Origin: Ptiloglossa arizonensis
Taxonomy: Eukaryota > Arthropoda > Insecta > Hymenoptera > Colletidae
DNA length: 64,000 bases
Reading direction: 5' to 3'
NCBI RefSeq assembly: GCF_051014685.1
Contig: NW_027479467.1
Location: forward strand, 1 to 64,000
The position numbers were made by a program, and so were the translations under genes. Below, piece by piece: positions 37,921 through 50,165 of this stretch. Position 1 is the stretch's first letter, and the number at the start of each line of letters is the position of its first letter. The notes beneath the pieces are model-generated. The model saw nothing but the letters and a program-made list of their open reading frames with translations. It made no database searches and was not told the DNA's origin.

Positions 37921-39690
37921 CCAGAAAGGCCTAGGGAAAAAATACACATACCGTTGTAATCGTGCGAGTTTCTACTTTCAGACGCAACAGGAATTTTTGG
38001 GTTATGTCAATCCGTTCGCGAGATATGGGAGTTTGAAGCCAAGAAATGGTTGAGAGGGCAAAAAATTTTTCGCACTTCTGCTGCTCCAAACGCGAAACCA
38101 GAATGGCCTAGGGAAAAAGTACACATACCGTTGCAATCGGTCGAGTTTCTACTTTCAGACGCAACAGGAATTTTTGGGTTGGGTCAATCCGTTCGCGAGA
38201 TATGGGACTTTGAAGCCAAGAAATGGTTGAGAAGACAACAAATTTTTCGCAATTCTGCTGCTCCAAACGCTTAACCAGAATGGCATAGGGAAAAAATACA
38301 CATACCGTTGTAATCGTGCGAGTTTCTACTTTCAGACGCAACAGGAATTTTTGCGTTAGGTCAATCCGTTCGCGAGATATGGGAGTTTGAATCCAAGAAA
38401 TGGTTGACAAGACAATAAATTTTTCGCACTTCTGCTGCTCCAATCGCTTAACCAGAATGGTATAGGGAAAAAATACACATACCGTTGAAATCGGACGAGT
38501 TTCTACTTTCAGACGCAACAGGAATTTTTGGGTTGGGTCAATCCGTTCGCGAGATATGGGAGTTTGAAGCCAAGAAATGGTTGAGAAGGCACAAAATTTT
38601 TCGCACTTCTGCTGCTCCAAACGCTTAACCAGAAAGGACTACGGAAAAAATACACATACGGTTGTAATCGTGCGCGTTTCTACTTTCAGACGCAACAGGA
38701 ATTTTTGGGTTATGTCAATCCGTTCGCGAGATATGGGACTTTGAAGCCAAGAAATGGTTGAGAAGACAACAAATTTTTCGCACTTCTGCTGCTCCAAACG
38801 CTTAACCAGATAGGCCTAGGGAAAAAATACACATACCGTTGTAATCGTGCGAGTTTCTACTTTCAGACGCAACAGGAATTTTTGGGTTATGTCAATCCGT
38901 TCGCGAGATATGGGAGTTTGAAGCCAAGAAATGGTTGAGAGGGCAAAAAATTTTTCGCACTTCTGCTGCTCCAACCGCGAAACCAGAATGGCCTAGGGAA
39001 AAAGTACACATACCGTTGCAATCGGTCGAGTTTCTACTTTCAGACGCAACAGGAATTTTTGGGTTGGGTCAATCCGTTCGCGAGATATGGGACTTTGAAG
39101 CCAAGAAATGGTTGAGAAGACAACAAATTTTTCGCAATTCTGCTGCTCCAAACGCTTAACCAGAATGGCATAGGGAAAAAATACACATACCGTTGTAATC
39201 GTGCGAGTTTCTACTTTCAGACGCAACAGGAATTTTTACGTTAGGTCAATCCGTTCGCGAGATATGGGAGTTTGAATCCAAGAAATGGTTGACAAGACAA
39301 TAAATTTTTCGCACTTCTGCTGCTCCAATCGCTTAACCAGAATGGTATAGGGAAAAAATACACATACCGTTGAAATCGGACGAGTTTCTACTTTCAGACG
39401 CAACAGGAATTTTTGGGTTGGGTCAATCCGTTCGCGAGATATGGGAGTTTGAAGCCAAGAAATGGTTGAGAAGGCACAAAATTTTTCGCACTTCTGCTGC
39501 TCCAAACGCTTAACCAGAAAGGACTACGGAAAAAATACACATACGGTTGTAATCGTGCGCGTTTCTACTTTCAGACGCAACAGGAATTTTTGGGTTATGT
39601 CAATCCGTTCGCGAGATATGGGACTTTGAAGCCAAGAAATGGTTGAGAAGACAACAAATTTTTCGCACTTCTGCTGCTCCAAACGCTTAA
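37921..39690 (+). repeat. Two tandem copies of a 5-monomer unit (885 bp)
   Basis: 37,921-38,805 and 38,806-39,690 are near-identical (landmarks 38,050/38,935, 38,108/38,993). A third copy starts at 39,691 and diverges at about 39,795. The unit order is gagggcaaaaaa/cgcgaaacc, caatcggtcgag, tgacaagacaataa with caatcgcttaacc, gaaggcac, then ggactacgg/gtgcgcg. The same five-monomer order appears in pieces in the E, F, A, B and C blocks. Copy 2 differs by ccaaccgcg and ttttacgtta. Confidence 0.85.
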
Positions 39691-39839
39691 CCAGAAAGGC
39701 CTAGGGAAAAAATACACATACCGTTGTAATCGTGCGAGTTTCTACTTTCAGACGCAACAGGAATTTTTGGGTTATGTCAATCCGTTCGCGAGGTATGGGA
39801 CTTTGAAGCCAAGAAATGGTTGAGAAGACAACAAATTTT

Positions 39840-41783
39840 TCGCAATTCTGCTGCTCCAAACGCTTAACCAGAATGGTATAGGGAAAAAATACACATACCG
39901 TTGAAATCGGGCGAGTTTCTACTTTCAGACGCAGCAGGAATTTTTGGGTTTGGTCAATCCATTCGCGAGATATGGGACTTTGAAGCTAAGGAGTGGTGGA
40001 GAAGACAACAAATTTTTCGCAATTCTGCTGCTCCAAACGCTTAACCAGAATGGTATAGGGAAAAAATACACATACCGTTGAAATCGGGCGAGTTTCTACT
40101 TTCAGACGCAACAGGAATTTTTGGGTTGGGTCAATCCGTTCGCGAGATATGGGAGTTTGAAGCCACGAAATGGTTGAGAAGGCACAAAATTTTTCGCACT
40201 TCTGCTGCTCCAAACGCTTAACCAGAAAGGCCTAGGGAAAAAATACGCATACCGTTGTAATCGGGCGAGTTTCTAATTTCAGACGCAGCAGGAATTTTTG
40301 GGTTTGGTCAATCCGTTCGCGAGATATGGGACTTCGAAGCTAAGGAGTGGTGGAGAAGACAACAAATTTTTCGCAATTCTGCTGCTCCAAACGCTTAACC
40401 AGAATGGTATAGGGAAAAAATACACATACCGTTGAAATCGGGCGAGTTTCTACTTTCAGACGCAGCAGGAATTTTTGGGTTTGGTCAATCCGTTCGCGAG
40501 ATATGGGACTTTGAAGCTAAGGAGTGGTGGAGAAGACAACAAATTTTTCGCAATTCTGCTGCTCCAAACGCTTAACCAGAATGGTATAGGGAAAAAATAC
40601 GCATACCGTTGTAATCGGGCGAGTTTCTACTTTCAGACGCAGCAGGAATTTTTGGGTTTGGTCAATCCGGTCGCGAGATATGGGACTTTGAAGCTAAGGA
40701 GTGGTGGAGAAGACAACAAATGTTTCTCAATTCTGCTGCTCCAAACGCTTAACCAGAATGGTATAGGGAAAAAATACACATACCGTTGAAATCGGGCGAG
40801 TTTCTACTTTCAGACGCAACAGGAATTTTTGGGTTGGGTCAATCCGTTCGCGAGATATGGGAGTTTGAACCGAAGAAATGGTTGAGAAGGCACAAAATTT
40901 TTCGCACTTCTACTGCTCCAAACGCTTAACCAGAAAGGCCTAGGGGAAAAATGCACATACCGTTGTAATCGTGCGAGTTTCTACTTTCAGACGCAACAGG
41001 AATTTTTGGGTTATGTCAATCCGTTCGCGAGATATGGGAGTTTGAAGCCAAGAAATGGTTGAGAGGGCAAAAAATTTTTCGCACTTCTGCTGCTCCAAAC
41101 GCGAAACCAGAAAGGCCTAGGGAAAAAGTACACATACCGTTGTAATCGGGCGAGTTTCTACTTTCAGACGCAACAGGAATTTTTGGGTTGGGTCAATCCA
41201 TTCGCGAGATATGGCACTTTGAAGCCAAGAAATGGTTGAGAAGACAAATTTTTCGCAATTCTGCTGCTCCAAACGCTTAACCAGAATGGCATAGGGAAAA
41301 AATACACATACCGTTGTAATCGTGCGAGTTTCTACTTTCAGACGCAACAGGAATTTTTGGGTTGGGTCAATCCGTTCGCGAGATATGGGAGTTTGAAGCC
41401 AAGAAATGGTTGAGAAGAGAATAAATTTTTCGCAATTCTGCTGCTCCAAACGCTTAACCAGAATGGCCTAGGGAAAAAATGCAGATACCGTTGTAATCGG
41501 GCGAGTTTCTACTATCAGATGAAATAGGAATTTTTGGGTTGGGCCAATCCGTTCGCGAGATATGGGAGTTTGAAGCCAAGAAATGGTTGAGAAGGCACAA
41601 AATTTTTCGCACTTCTGCTGCTCCAAACGCCTAGCCAGAAAGGCCTAGGGAAAAAATACACATACCGTTGTAATCGTGCGAGTTTCTAATTTCAGACGCA
41701 GCAGGAATTTTTGGGTTTGGTCAATCCGTTCGCGAGATATGGGACTTTGAAGCTAAGGAGTGGTGGAGAAGACAACAAATTTT
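39840..41783 (+). repeat. G unit, copy 1
   Basis: Matches copy 2 at offset 1,944 on the left (39,986/41,930) and 2,121 on the right (40,475/42,596; 41,117/43,238); copy 2 has one extra monomer. Landmarks are caatccattcgcg, tttctaatttcag, gacttcgaag, acaaatgtttctc, gaaccgaag, cttctactgctcc, a three-base-shorter gaagacaaattttt near 41,240, ggccaatcc, and cctagccag. Confidence 0.8.
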
Positions 41784-43770
41784 TCGCAATTCTGCTGCTC
41801 CAAACGCTTAACCAGAATGGTATAGGGAAAAAATACACATACCGTTGAAATCGGGCGAGTTTCTACTTTCAGACGCAGCAGGAATTTTTGGGTTTGGTCA
41901 ATCCATTCGCGAGATATGGGACTTTGAAGCTAAGGAGTGGTGGAGAAGACAACAAATTTTTCGCAATTCTGCTGCTCCAAACGCTTAACCAGAATGGTAT
42001 AGGGAAAAAATACACATACCGTTGAAATCGGGCGAGTTTCTACTTTCAGACGCAACAGGAATTTTTGGGTTGGGTCAATCCGTTCGCGAGATATGGGAGT
42101 TTGAAGCCACGAAATGGTTGAGAAGGCACAAAATTTTTCGCACTTCTGCTGCTCCAAACGCTTAACCAGAAAGGCCTAGGGAAAAAATACGCATACCGTT
42201 GTAATCGGGCGAGTTTCTAATTTCAGACGCAGCAGGAATTTTTGGGTTTGGTCAATCCGTTCCCGAGATATGGGACTTTGAAGCTAAGGAGTGGTGGAGA
42301 AGACAACAAATTTTTCGCAATTTTGCTGCTCCAAACGCTGAACCAGAATGGTATAGGGAAAAAATACGCATACCGTTGTAATCGGGCGAGTTTCTACTTT
42401 CAGACGCAGCAGGAATTTTTGGGTTTGGTCAATCCGTTCGCGAGATATGGGACTTCGAAGCTAAGGAGTGGTGGAGAAGACAACAAATTTTTCGCAATTC
42501 TGCTGCTCCAAACGCTTAACCAGAATGGTATAGGGAAAAAATACACATACCGTTGAAATCGGGCGAGTTTCTACTTTCAGACGCAGCAGGAATTTTTGGG
42601 TTTGGTCAATCCGTTCGCGAGATATGGGACTTTGAAGCTAAGGAGTGGTGGAGAAGACAACAAATTTTTCGCAATTCTGCTGCTCCAAACGCTTAACCAG
42701 AATGGTATAGGGAAAAAATACGCATACCGTTGTAATCGGGCGAGTTTCTACTTTCAGACGCAGCAGGAATTTTTGGGTTTGGTCAATCCGTTCGCGAGAT
42801 ATGGGACTTTGAAGCTAAGGAGTGGTGGAGAAGACAACAAATGTTTCTCAATTCTGCTGCTCCAAACGCTTAACCAGAATGGTATAGGGAAAAAATACAC
42901 ATACCGTTGAAATCGGGCGAGTTTCTACTTTCAGACGCAACAGGAATTTTTGGGTTGGGTCAATCCGTTCGCGAGATATGGGAGTTTGAACCGAAGAAAT
43001 GGTTGAGAAGACACAAAATTTTTCGCACTTCTACTGCTCCAAACGCTTAACCAGAAAGGCCTAGGGGAAAAATGCACATACCGTTGTAATCGTGCGAGTT
43101 TCTACTTTCAGACGCAACAGGAATTTTTGGGTTATGTCAATCCGTTCGCGAGATATGGGAGTTTGAAGCCAAGAAATGGTTGAGAGGGCAAAAAATTTTT
43201 CGCACTTCTGCTGCTCCAAACGCGAAACCAGAAAGGCCTAGGTAAAAAGTACACATACCGTTGTAATCGGGCGAGTTTCTACTTTCAGACGCAACAGGAA
43301 TTTTTGGGTTGGGTCAATCCATTCGCGAGATATGGCACTTTGAAGCCAAGAAATGGTTGAGAAGACAAATTTTTCGCAATTCTGCTGCTCCAAACGCTTA
43401 ACCAGAATGGCATAGGGAAAAAATACACATACCGTTGTAATCGTGCGAGTTTCTACTTTCAGACGCAACAGGAATTTTTGGGTTGGGTCAATCCGTTCGC
43501 GAGATATGGGAGTTTGAAGCCAAGAAATGGTTGAGAAGAGAATAAATTTTTCGCAATTCTGCTGCTCCAAACGCTTAACCAGAATGGCCTAGGGAAAAAA
43601 TGCAGATACCGTTGTAATCGGGCGAGTTCCTACTATCAGATGAAATAGGAATTTTTGGGTTGGGCCAATCCGTTCGCGAGATATGGGAGTTTGAAGCCAA
43701 GAAATGGTTGAGAAGGCACAAAATTTTTCGCACTTCTGCTGCTCCAAACGCCTAGCCAGAAAGGCCTGGG
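41784..43770 (+). repeat. G unit, copy 2
   Basis: Same order as copy 1, including the three-base deletion near 43,364, plus an extra monomer around 42,275-42,451 (ttcccgag, caattttgctgc). Private changes include aggtaaaaag near 43,241 and gagttcctac near 43,626. Confidence 0.8.
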
Positions 43771-45150
43771 GAAAAAATACGCATACCGTTGTAATCGGGC
43801 GAGTTTCTAATTTCAGACGCAGCAGGAATTTTTGGGTTTGGTCAATCCGTTCCCGAGATATGGGACTTTGAAGCTAAGGAGTGGTGGAGAAGACAACAAA
43901 TTTTTCGCAATTTTGCTGCTCCAAACGCTGAACCAGAATGGTATAGGGAAAAAATACGCATATCGTTGTAATCGGGCGAGTTTCTACTTTCAGACGCAGC
44001 AGGAATTTTTGGGTTTGGTCAATCCGTTCGCGAGATATGGGACTTTGAAGCTAAGGAGTGGTGGAGAAGACAACAAATTTTGCGCAATTCTGCTGCTCCA
44101 AACGCTTAACCAGAATGGTATAGGGAAAAAATACACATACCGTTGAAATCGGGCGAGTTTCTACTTTCAGACGCAGCAGGAATTTTTGGGTTTGGTCAAT
44201 CCGTTCGCGAGATATGGGACTTTGAAGCTAAGGAGTGGTGGAGAAGACAACAAATTTTTCGCAATTCTGCTGCTCCAAACGCTTAACCAGAATGGTATAG
44301 GGAAAAAATACGCATACCGTTGTAATCGGGCGAGTTTCTACTTTCAGACGCATCAGGAATTTTTGGGTTTGGTCAATCCGTTCGCGAGATATGGGACTTT
44401 GAAGCTAAGGAGTGGTGGAGAAGACAACAAATTTTTCTCAATTCTGCTGCTCCAAACGCTTAACCAGAATGGTATAGGGAAAAAATACACATACCGTTGA
44501 AATCGGGCGAGTTTCTACTTTCAGACGCAACAGGAATTTTTGGGTTGGGTCAATCCGTTCGCGAGATATGGGAGTTTGAACCGAAGAAATGGTTGAGAAG
44601 GCACAAAATTTTTCGCACTTCTACTGCTCCAAACGCTTAACCAGAAAGGCCTAGGGAAAAAATGCACATACCGTTGTAATCCTGCGAGTTTCTACTTTCA
44701 GACGCAACAGGAATTTTTGGGTTATGTCAATCCGTTCGCGAGATATGGGAGTCTGAAGCCAAGAAATGGTTGAGAGGGCAAAAAATTTTTCGCACTTCTG
44801 CTGCTCCAAACGCGAAACCAGAAAGGCCTAGGGAAAAAGTACACATACCGTTGTAATCGGGCGAGTTTCTACTTTCAGACGCAACAGGAATTTTTGGGTT
44901 GGGTCAATCCGTTCGCGAGATATGGCACTTTGAAGCCAAGAAATGGTTGAGAAGACAACAAATTTTTCGCAATTCTGCTGCTCCAAACGCTTAACCAGAA
45001 TGGCATAGGGAAAAAATACACATACCGTTGTAATCGTGCGAGTTTCTACTTTCAGACGCAACAGGAATTTTTGGGTTGGGTCAATCCGTTCGCGAGATAT
45101 GGGAGTTTGAAGCCAAGAAATGGTTGAGAAGAGAATAAATTTTTCGCAAT
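43771..45150 (+). repeat. G unit, copy 3 (shortened)
   Basis: Joins at gcctggggaaaaaatacgc and matches copy 2 from about 42,181 at offset 1,590 (9 monomers less 3). The three-base deletion is absent here (gaagacaacaaattttt near 44,954), so the offset becomes 1,593. Landmarks ttcccgag, caattttgctgc, gaaccgaag and cttctactgctcc are retained. It ends near 45,150, where cttctactgctcc/ggtatagggag starts zone H. Confidence 0.75.
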
Positions 45151-46054
45151 TCTACTGCTCCAAACGCTTAACCAGAATGGTATAGGGAGAAAATACACAT
45201 ACCGTTGTAATCGGGCGAGTTTCTACTTTCAGACGCAACAGGAATTTTTGGGTTGGGTCAATCCGTTCGCGAGATATGGGAGTTTGAAGCCAAGAAATGG
45301 TTGAGAAGAGAATAAATTTTTCGCAATTCTGCTGCTCCAAAAGCTTAACCAGAATGGCCTAGGGAAAAAATGCACATACCGTTGTAATCGGGCGAGTTTC
45401 TACTTTCAGATGAAATAGGAATTTTTGGGTTAGGTCAATCCGTTCGCGAGATATGGGAGTTTGAAGCCAAGAAATGGTTGACAAGACAACAAATTTTTCG
45501 CACTTCTGCTGCTCCAATCGCTTAACCAGAATGGCCAAGGGAAAAAGTACACATACCGTTGTAATCGGGCGAGTTTCTCCTTTCAGACGCAACAGGAATT
45601 TTTGGGTTGGGTCAATCCGTTCGCGAGATATGGGAGTTTGAAGCCAAGAAATGGTTGAGAAGAGATTAAATTTTTCGCAATTCTGCTGCTCCAAACGCTT
45701 AACCAGAATGGCCTAGGGAAAAAATGCACATACCGTTGTAATCGGGCGTGTTTCTACTTTCAGATGAAATAGGAATTTTTGGGTTAGGTCAATCCGTTCG
45801 CGAGATATGGGAGTTTGAAGCCAAGAAATGGTTGACAAGACAACAAATTTTTCGCACTTCTGGTGCTCCACTCGCTTAACCAGAATGGCCTAGGGAAAAA
45901 GTACACACACCGTTGTAATCGGCCGAGTTTCTACTTTCAGACGCAACAGGAATTTTTGGGTTGGGTTAATCGGTTCGCGAGATATGGGAGTTTGAAGCCA
46001 AGAAATGGTTGAGAAGGGAATAAATTTTTCGCAATTCAGCTGCTCCAAACGCTT
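45151..46054 (+). repeat. Zone H, leading monomers
   Basis: About five monomers dominated by gagaataaattttt or gagattaaattttt, ggcctagggaaaaaatgc, and gatgaaatagg. 45,359 matches 46,067 at 708 bp (4 monomers). Private variants such as tttctcctttcag near 45,576 and tctggtgctcc near 45,860 are present. Confidence 0.7.
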
Positions 46055-48178
46055 AACCAGAATGGCCTAGGGAAAAAATGCACATACCGTCGTAATCGGG
46101 CGAGTTTCTACTTTCAGATGAAATAGGAATTTTTGGGTAAGGTCAATCCGTTCGCGAGATATGGGAGTTTGAAGCCAAGAAATGGTTGACAAGACAACAA
46201 ATTTTTCGCACTTCTGCTGCTCCAAACGCCTAACCAGAAAAGCCAAGGGAAAAAATACACATACCGTTGTATTCGTGCGAGTTTCTACTTTCAGACGCAA
46301 CAGGAATTTTTGGGTTGGGTCAATCCGTTCGCGAGATATGGGAGTTTGAAGCCAAGAAATGGTTGAGAAGAGAATAAATTTTTCGCAATTCTGCTGCTCC
46401 AAACGCTTAACCAGAATGGCCTAGGGAAAAAATGCAGATACCGTTGTAATCGGGCGAGTTTCTACTTTCAGATGAAATAGGAATTTTTGGGTTGGGCCAA
46501 TCCGTTCGCGAGATATGGGAGTTTGAAGCCAAGAAATGGTTGAGAAGGCACAAAATTTTTCGCACTTCTGCTGCTCCAAACGCCTAGCCAGAAAGGCCTA
46601 GGGAAAAAATACACACACCGTTGTAATCGTGCGAGTTTCTAATTTCAGATGCAATAGGAATATTTGGGTTAGGTCAATCCGTTCGCGAGATATGGGAGTT
46701 TGAAGCCAAGAAATGGTTGAGAAGAGAATAAATATTTCGCAATTCTGCTGCTCCAAACGCTTGACCAGAATGGCCTAGGGAAAAAATGCACCTACCGTTG
46801 TAATCGGGCGAGTTTCTACTTTCAGATGAAATAGGAATTTTTGGGTAAGGTCAATCCGTTCGCGAGATATGGGTGTTTGAAGCCAAGAAATGGTTGACAA
46901 GACAACAAATTTTTCGCACTTCTGCTGCTCCAATCGCTTAACCAGAATGGCCTTGGGAAAAAGTACGCATACCGTTGTAATCGGGCGAGTTTCTACTTTC
47001 GGGCGCAGCAGGAATTTTTGGGTTTGGTCAATCCGTTCGCGAGATATGGGACTTTGAAGCCAAGAAATGGTTGAGAAGACAACAAATTTTTCGCAATTCT
47101 GCTGCTCCAAACGCTTAACCAGAATGGCATAGGGAAAAAACACACATACCGTTGTAATCGGGCGAGTTTCTACTTTCAGACGCAACAGGAATTTTTGGGT
47201 TGGGTCAATCCGTTCGCGAGGTATGGGAGTTTGAAGCCAAGAAATGGTTGAGATGGCACAAAATTTTTCGCACTTCTGCTGCTCCAAACGCCTAACCAGA
47301 AAAGCCAAGGGAAAAAATACACATACCGTTGTATTCGTGCGAGTTTCTACTTTCAGACGCAACAGGAATTTTTGGGTTGGGTCAATCCGTTCGCGAGATA
47401 TGGGAGTTTGAAGCCAAGAAATGGTTGAGAAGAGAATAAATTTTTCGCAATTCTACTGCTCCAAACGCTTAACCAGAATGGTATAGGGAGAAAATACACA
47501 TACCGTTGTAATCGGGCGAGTTTCTACTTTCAGACGCAGCAGGAATTTTTGGGTTTGGTCAATCCGTTCGCGAGATATGGGACTTTGAAGCTAAGGAGTG
47601 GTGGAGAAGACAACAAATTTTTCGCAATTCTGGTGCTCCAAACGCTGAACCAGAATGGTATAGGGAAAAAATACGCATACCGTTGTAATCGGGCGAGTTT
47701 CTACTTTCAGACGCAGCAGGAATTTTTGGGTTTGGTCAATCCGTTCGCGAGATATGGGAGTTTGAAGCCAAGAAATGGTTGAGAAGGCACAAAATTTTTC
47801 GCACTTCTGCTACTCCAAACGCTTAACCAGAAAGGCCTAGGGAAAAAATACACATACCGTTGTAATCGTGCGAGTTTCTACTTTCAGACGCAACAGGAAT
47901 TTTTGGGTTATGTCAATACGTTCGCGAGATATGGGAGTTTGAAGCCAAGAAATGGTTGAGAGGGCACAAAATTTTTCGTACTTCTGCTGCTCCAAACGCT
48001 TAACCAGAATGGCCAAGGGAAAAAGTACACATACCGTTGTAATCGGTCGAGTTTCTACTTTCAGACGCAACAGGAATTTTTGGGTTGGGTCAATCCGTTC
48101 GCGAGATATGGGAGTTTGAAGCCAAGAAATGGTTGAGAAGAGATTAAATTTTTCGCAATTCTGCTGCTCCAAACGCTT
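46055..48178 (+). repeat. H unit, copy 1 (12 monomers)
   Basis: Matches copy 2 at exactly 2,124 bp (12 x 177): 46,067/48,191, 46,775/48,899, 46,951/49,075. Landmarks are gaaaagccaaggg with ttgtattcg, ggccaatcc, cctagccag, ggaatatttggg, ggccttggg, cgggcgcagc, and gaggtatggg with gagatggcac. Its right part (47,450-48,178) is not repeated in copy 2. Confidence 0.8.
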
Positions 48179-49430
48179 AACCAGAATGGCCTAGGGAAAA
48201 AATGCACATACCGTTGTAATCGGGCGTGTTTCTACTTTCAGATGAAATAGGAATTTTTGGGTTAGGTCAATCCGTTCGCGAGATATGGGAGTTTGAAGCC
48301 AAGAAATGGTTGACAAGACAACAAATTTTTCGCACTTCTGCTGCTCCAAACGCCTAACCAGAAAAGCCAAGGGAAAAAATACACATACCGTTGTATTCGT
48401 GCGAGTTTCTACTTTCAGACGCAACAGGAATTTTTGGGTTGGGTCAATCCGTTCGCGAGATATGGGAGTTTGAAGCCAAGAAATGGTTGAGAAGAGAATA
48501 AATTTTTCGCAATTCTGCTGCTCCAAACGCTTAACCAGAATGGCCTAGGGAAAAAATGCAGATACCGTTGTAATCGGGCGAGTTTCTACTTTCAGATGAA
48601 ATAGGAATTTTTGGGTTGGGCCAATCCGTTCGCGAGATATGGGAGTTTGAAGCCAAGAAATGGTTGAGAAGGCACAAAATTTTTCGCACTTCTGCTGCTC
48701 CAAACGCCTAGCCAGAAAGGCCTAGGGAAAAAATACACACACCGTTGTAATCGTGCGAGTTTCTAATTTCAGATGCAATAGGAATATTTGGGTTAGGTCA
48801 ATCCGTTCGCGAGATATGGGAGTTTGAAGCCAAGAAATGGTTGAGAAGAGAATAAATATTTCGCAATTCTGCTGCTCCAAACGCTTGACCAGAATGGCCT
48901 AGGGAAAAAATGCACCTACCGTTGTAATCGGGCGAGTTTCTACTTTCAGATGAAATAGGAATTTTTGGGTAAGGTCAATCCGTTCGCGAGATATGGGAGT
49001 TTGAAGCCAAGAAATGGTTGACAAGACAACAAATTTTTCGCACTTCTGCTGCTCCAATCGCTTAACCAGAATGGCCTTGGGAAAAAGTACGCATACCGTT
49101 GTAATCGGGCGAGTTTCTACTTTCGGGCGCAGCAGGAATTTTTGGGTTTGGTCAATCCGTTCGCGAGATATGGGACTTTGAAGCCAAGAAATGGTTGAGA
49201 AGACAACAAATTTTTCGCAATTCTGCTGCTCCAAACGCTTAACCAGAATGGCATAGGGGAAAAAAACACACATACCGTTGTAATCGGGCGAGTTTTCTAC
49301 TTTCAGACGCAACAGGAAATTTTTGGGTTGGGTCAATCCCGTTCGCGAGGTATGGGAGTTTGAAGCCAAGAAATGGTTGAGATGGCACAAAAATTTTTCG
49401 CACTTCTGCTGCTCCAAACGCCTAACCAGA
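48179..49430 (+). repeat. H unit, copy 2 (partial)
   Basis: Repeats the first seven monomers of copy 1 at a constant 2,124 bp up to about 49,250. After that, one-base indels appear abruptly. At about 49,430 it rejoins the gaaaagccaaggg monomer and starts copy 3, which is six monomers plus nine extra bases from copy 2 (49,075 matches 50,146). Confidence 0.75.
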
Positions 49431-49945
49431 AAAAGCAAGGGAAAAAAATACACCATACCGTTGTGTTCGTGCGAGTTTCTACTTTCAGACGCAACAGGAA
49501 TTTTTGGGTTGGGGTCATCCGTTCGCGAGATATGGGAGTTTGAAGCCAAGAAATGGTTGAGAAGAGAATAAATTTTTCGCAATTCTGCTGCTCCAACGCT
49601 TAACCAGAATGGCCTAGGGAAAAAATGCAGATACCGTTGTAATCGGGCGCGTTTCTACTTTCAGATGAAATACGAATTTTTGGGTTGGGGCCGATCCGTT
49701 CGCGAGATATGGGAGTTTGAAGCCAAGGAAATGGTTGAGAAGGCACAAAATTTTTCGCACTTCTGCTGTCCCAAACGCCCTAGCCAGAATGGCCTAGGGA
49801 AAAAATACACATACCGTTGTAATCGTGCGAGTTTCTAATTTCAGATGCAATAGGAATATTTGGGTTAGGTCAATCCGTTCGCGAGATATGGGAGTTTGAA
49901 GCCAAGAAATGGTTGAGAAGAGAATAAATATTTCGCAATTCTGTG
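49250..49945 (+). other. Cluster of one-base indels, probable consensus error
   Basis: Compared with the equivalent monomers at 47,126-47,290 and 46,226-46,760, this stretch has about 15 single-base gains or losses, mostly in homopolymers. Examples are catagggg for cataggg, gagttttctac, aggaaattttt, caatcccg, cacaaaaattttt, tacaccatacc, ggttggggtc, tccaacgc, gccaaggaaatgg, and ctgtgctcc. Flanking monomers have almost none. The pattern is more like unpolished long-read sequence than biology. Confidence 0.7.
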
Positions 49946-50165
49946 CTCCAAACGCTTGACCAGAATGGCCTAGGGAAAAAATGCACCTACCGTTGTAATC
50001 GGGCGAGTTTCTACTTTCAGATGAAATAGGAATTTTTGGGTAAGGTCAATCCGTTCGCGAGATATGGGAGTTTGAAGCCAAGAAATGGTTGACAAGACAA
50101 CAAATTTTTCGCACTTCTGCTGCTCCAATCGCTTAACCAGAATGGCCTTGGGAAAAAGTACACAT
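49431..50165 (+). repeat. H unit, copy 3 (partial)
   Basis: Matches 48,350-49,095 and 46,226-46,970. The left two thirds contain many one-base insertions and deletions relative to both partners; from about 49,950 the match is clean again. Confidence 0.7.

Noticed and set aside
22640..39690. Offsets of 5, 8, 13 and 21 monomers forming a numeric series
   Set aside because: Other offsets (9, 10, 12, 14, 18, 26, 28, 35, 49, 65) do not fit, so it is coincidence.
48899..49582. 227-codon minus-strand open frame, the longest in the window
   Set aside because: It spans the indel cluster, changes frame relative to sister copies, and consists only of satellite monomers read in reverse.
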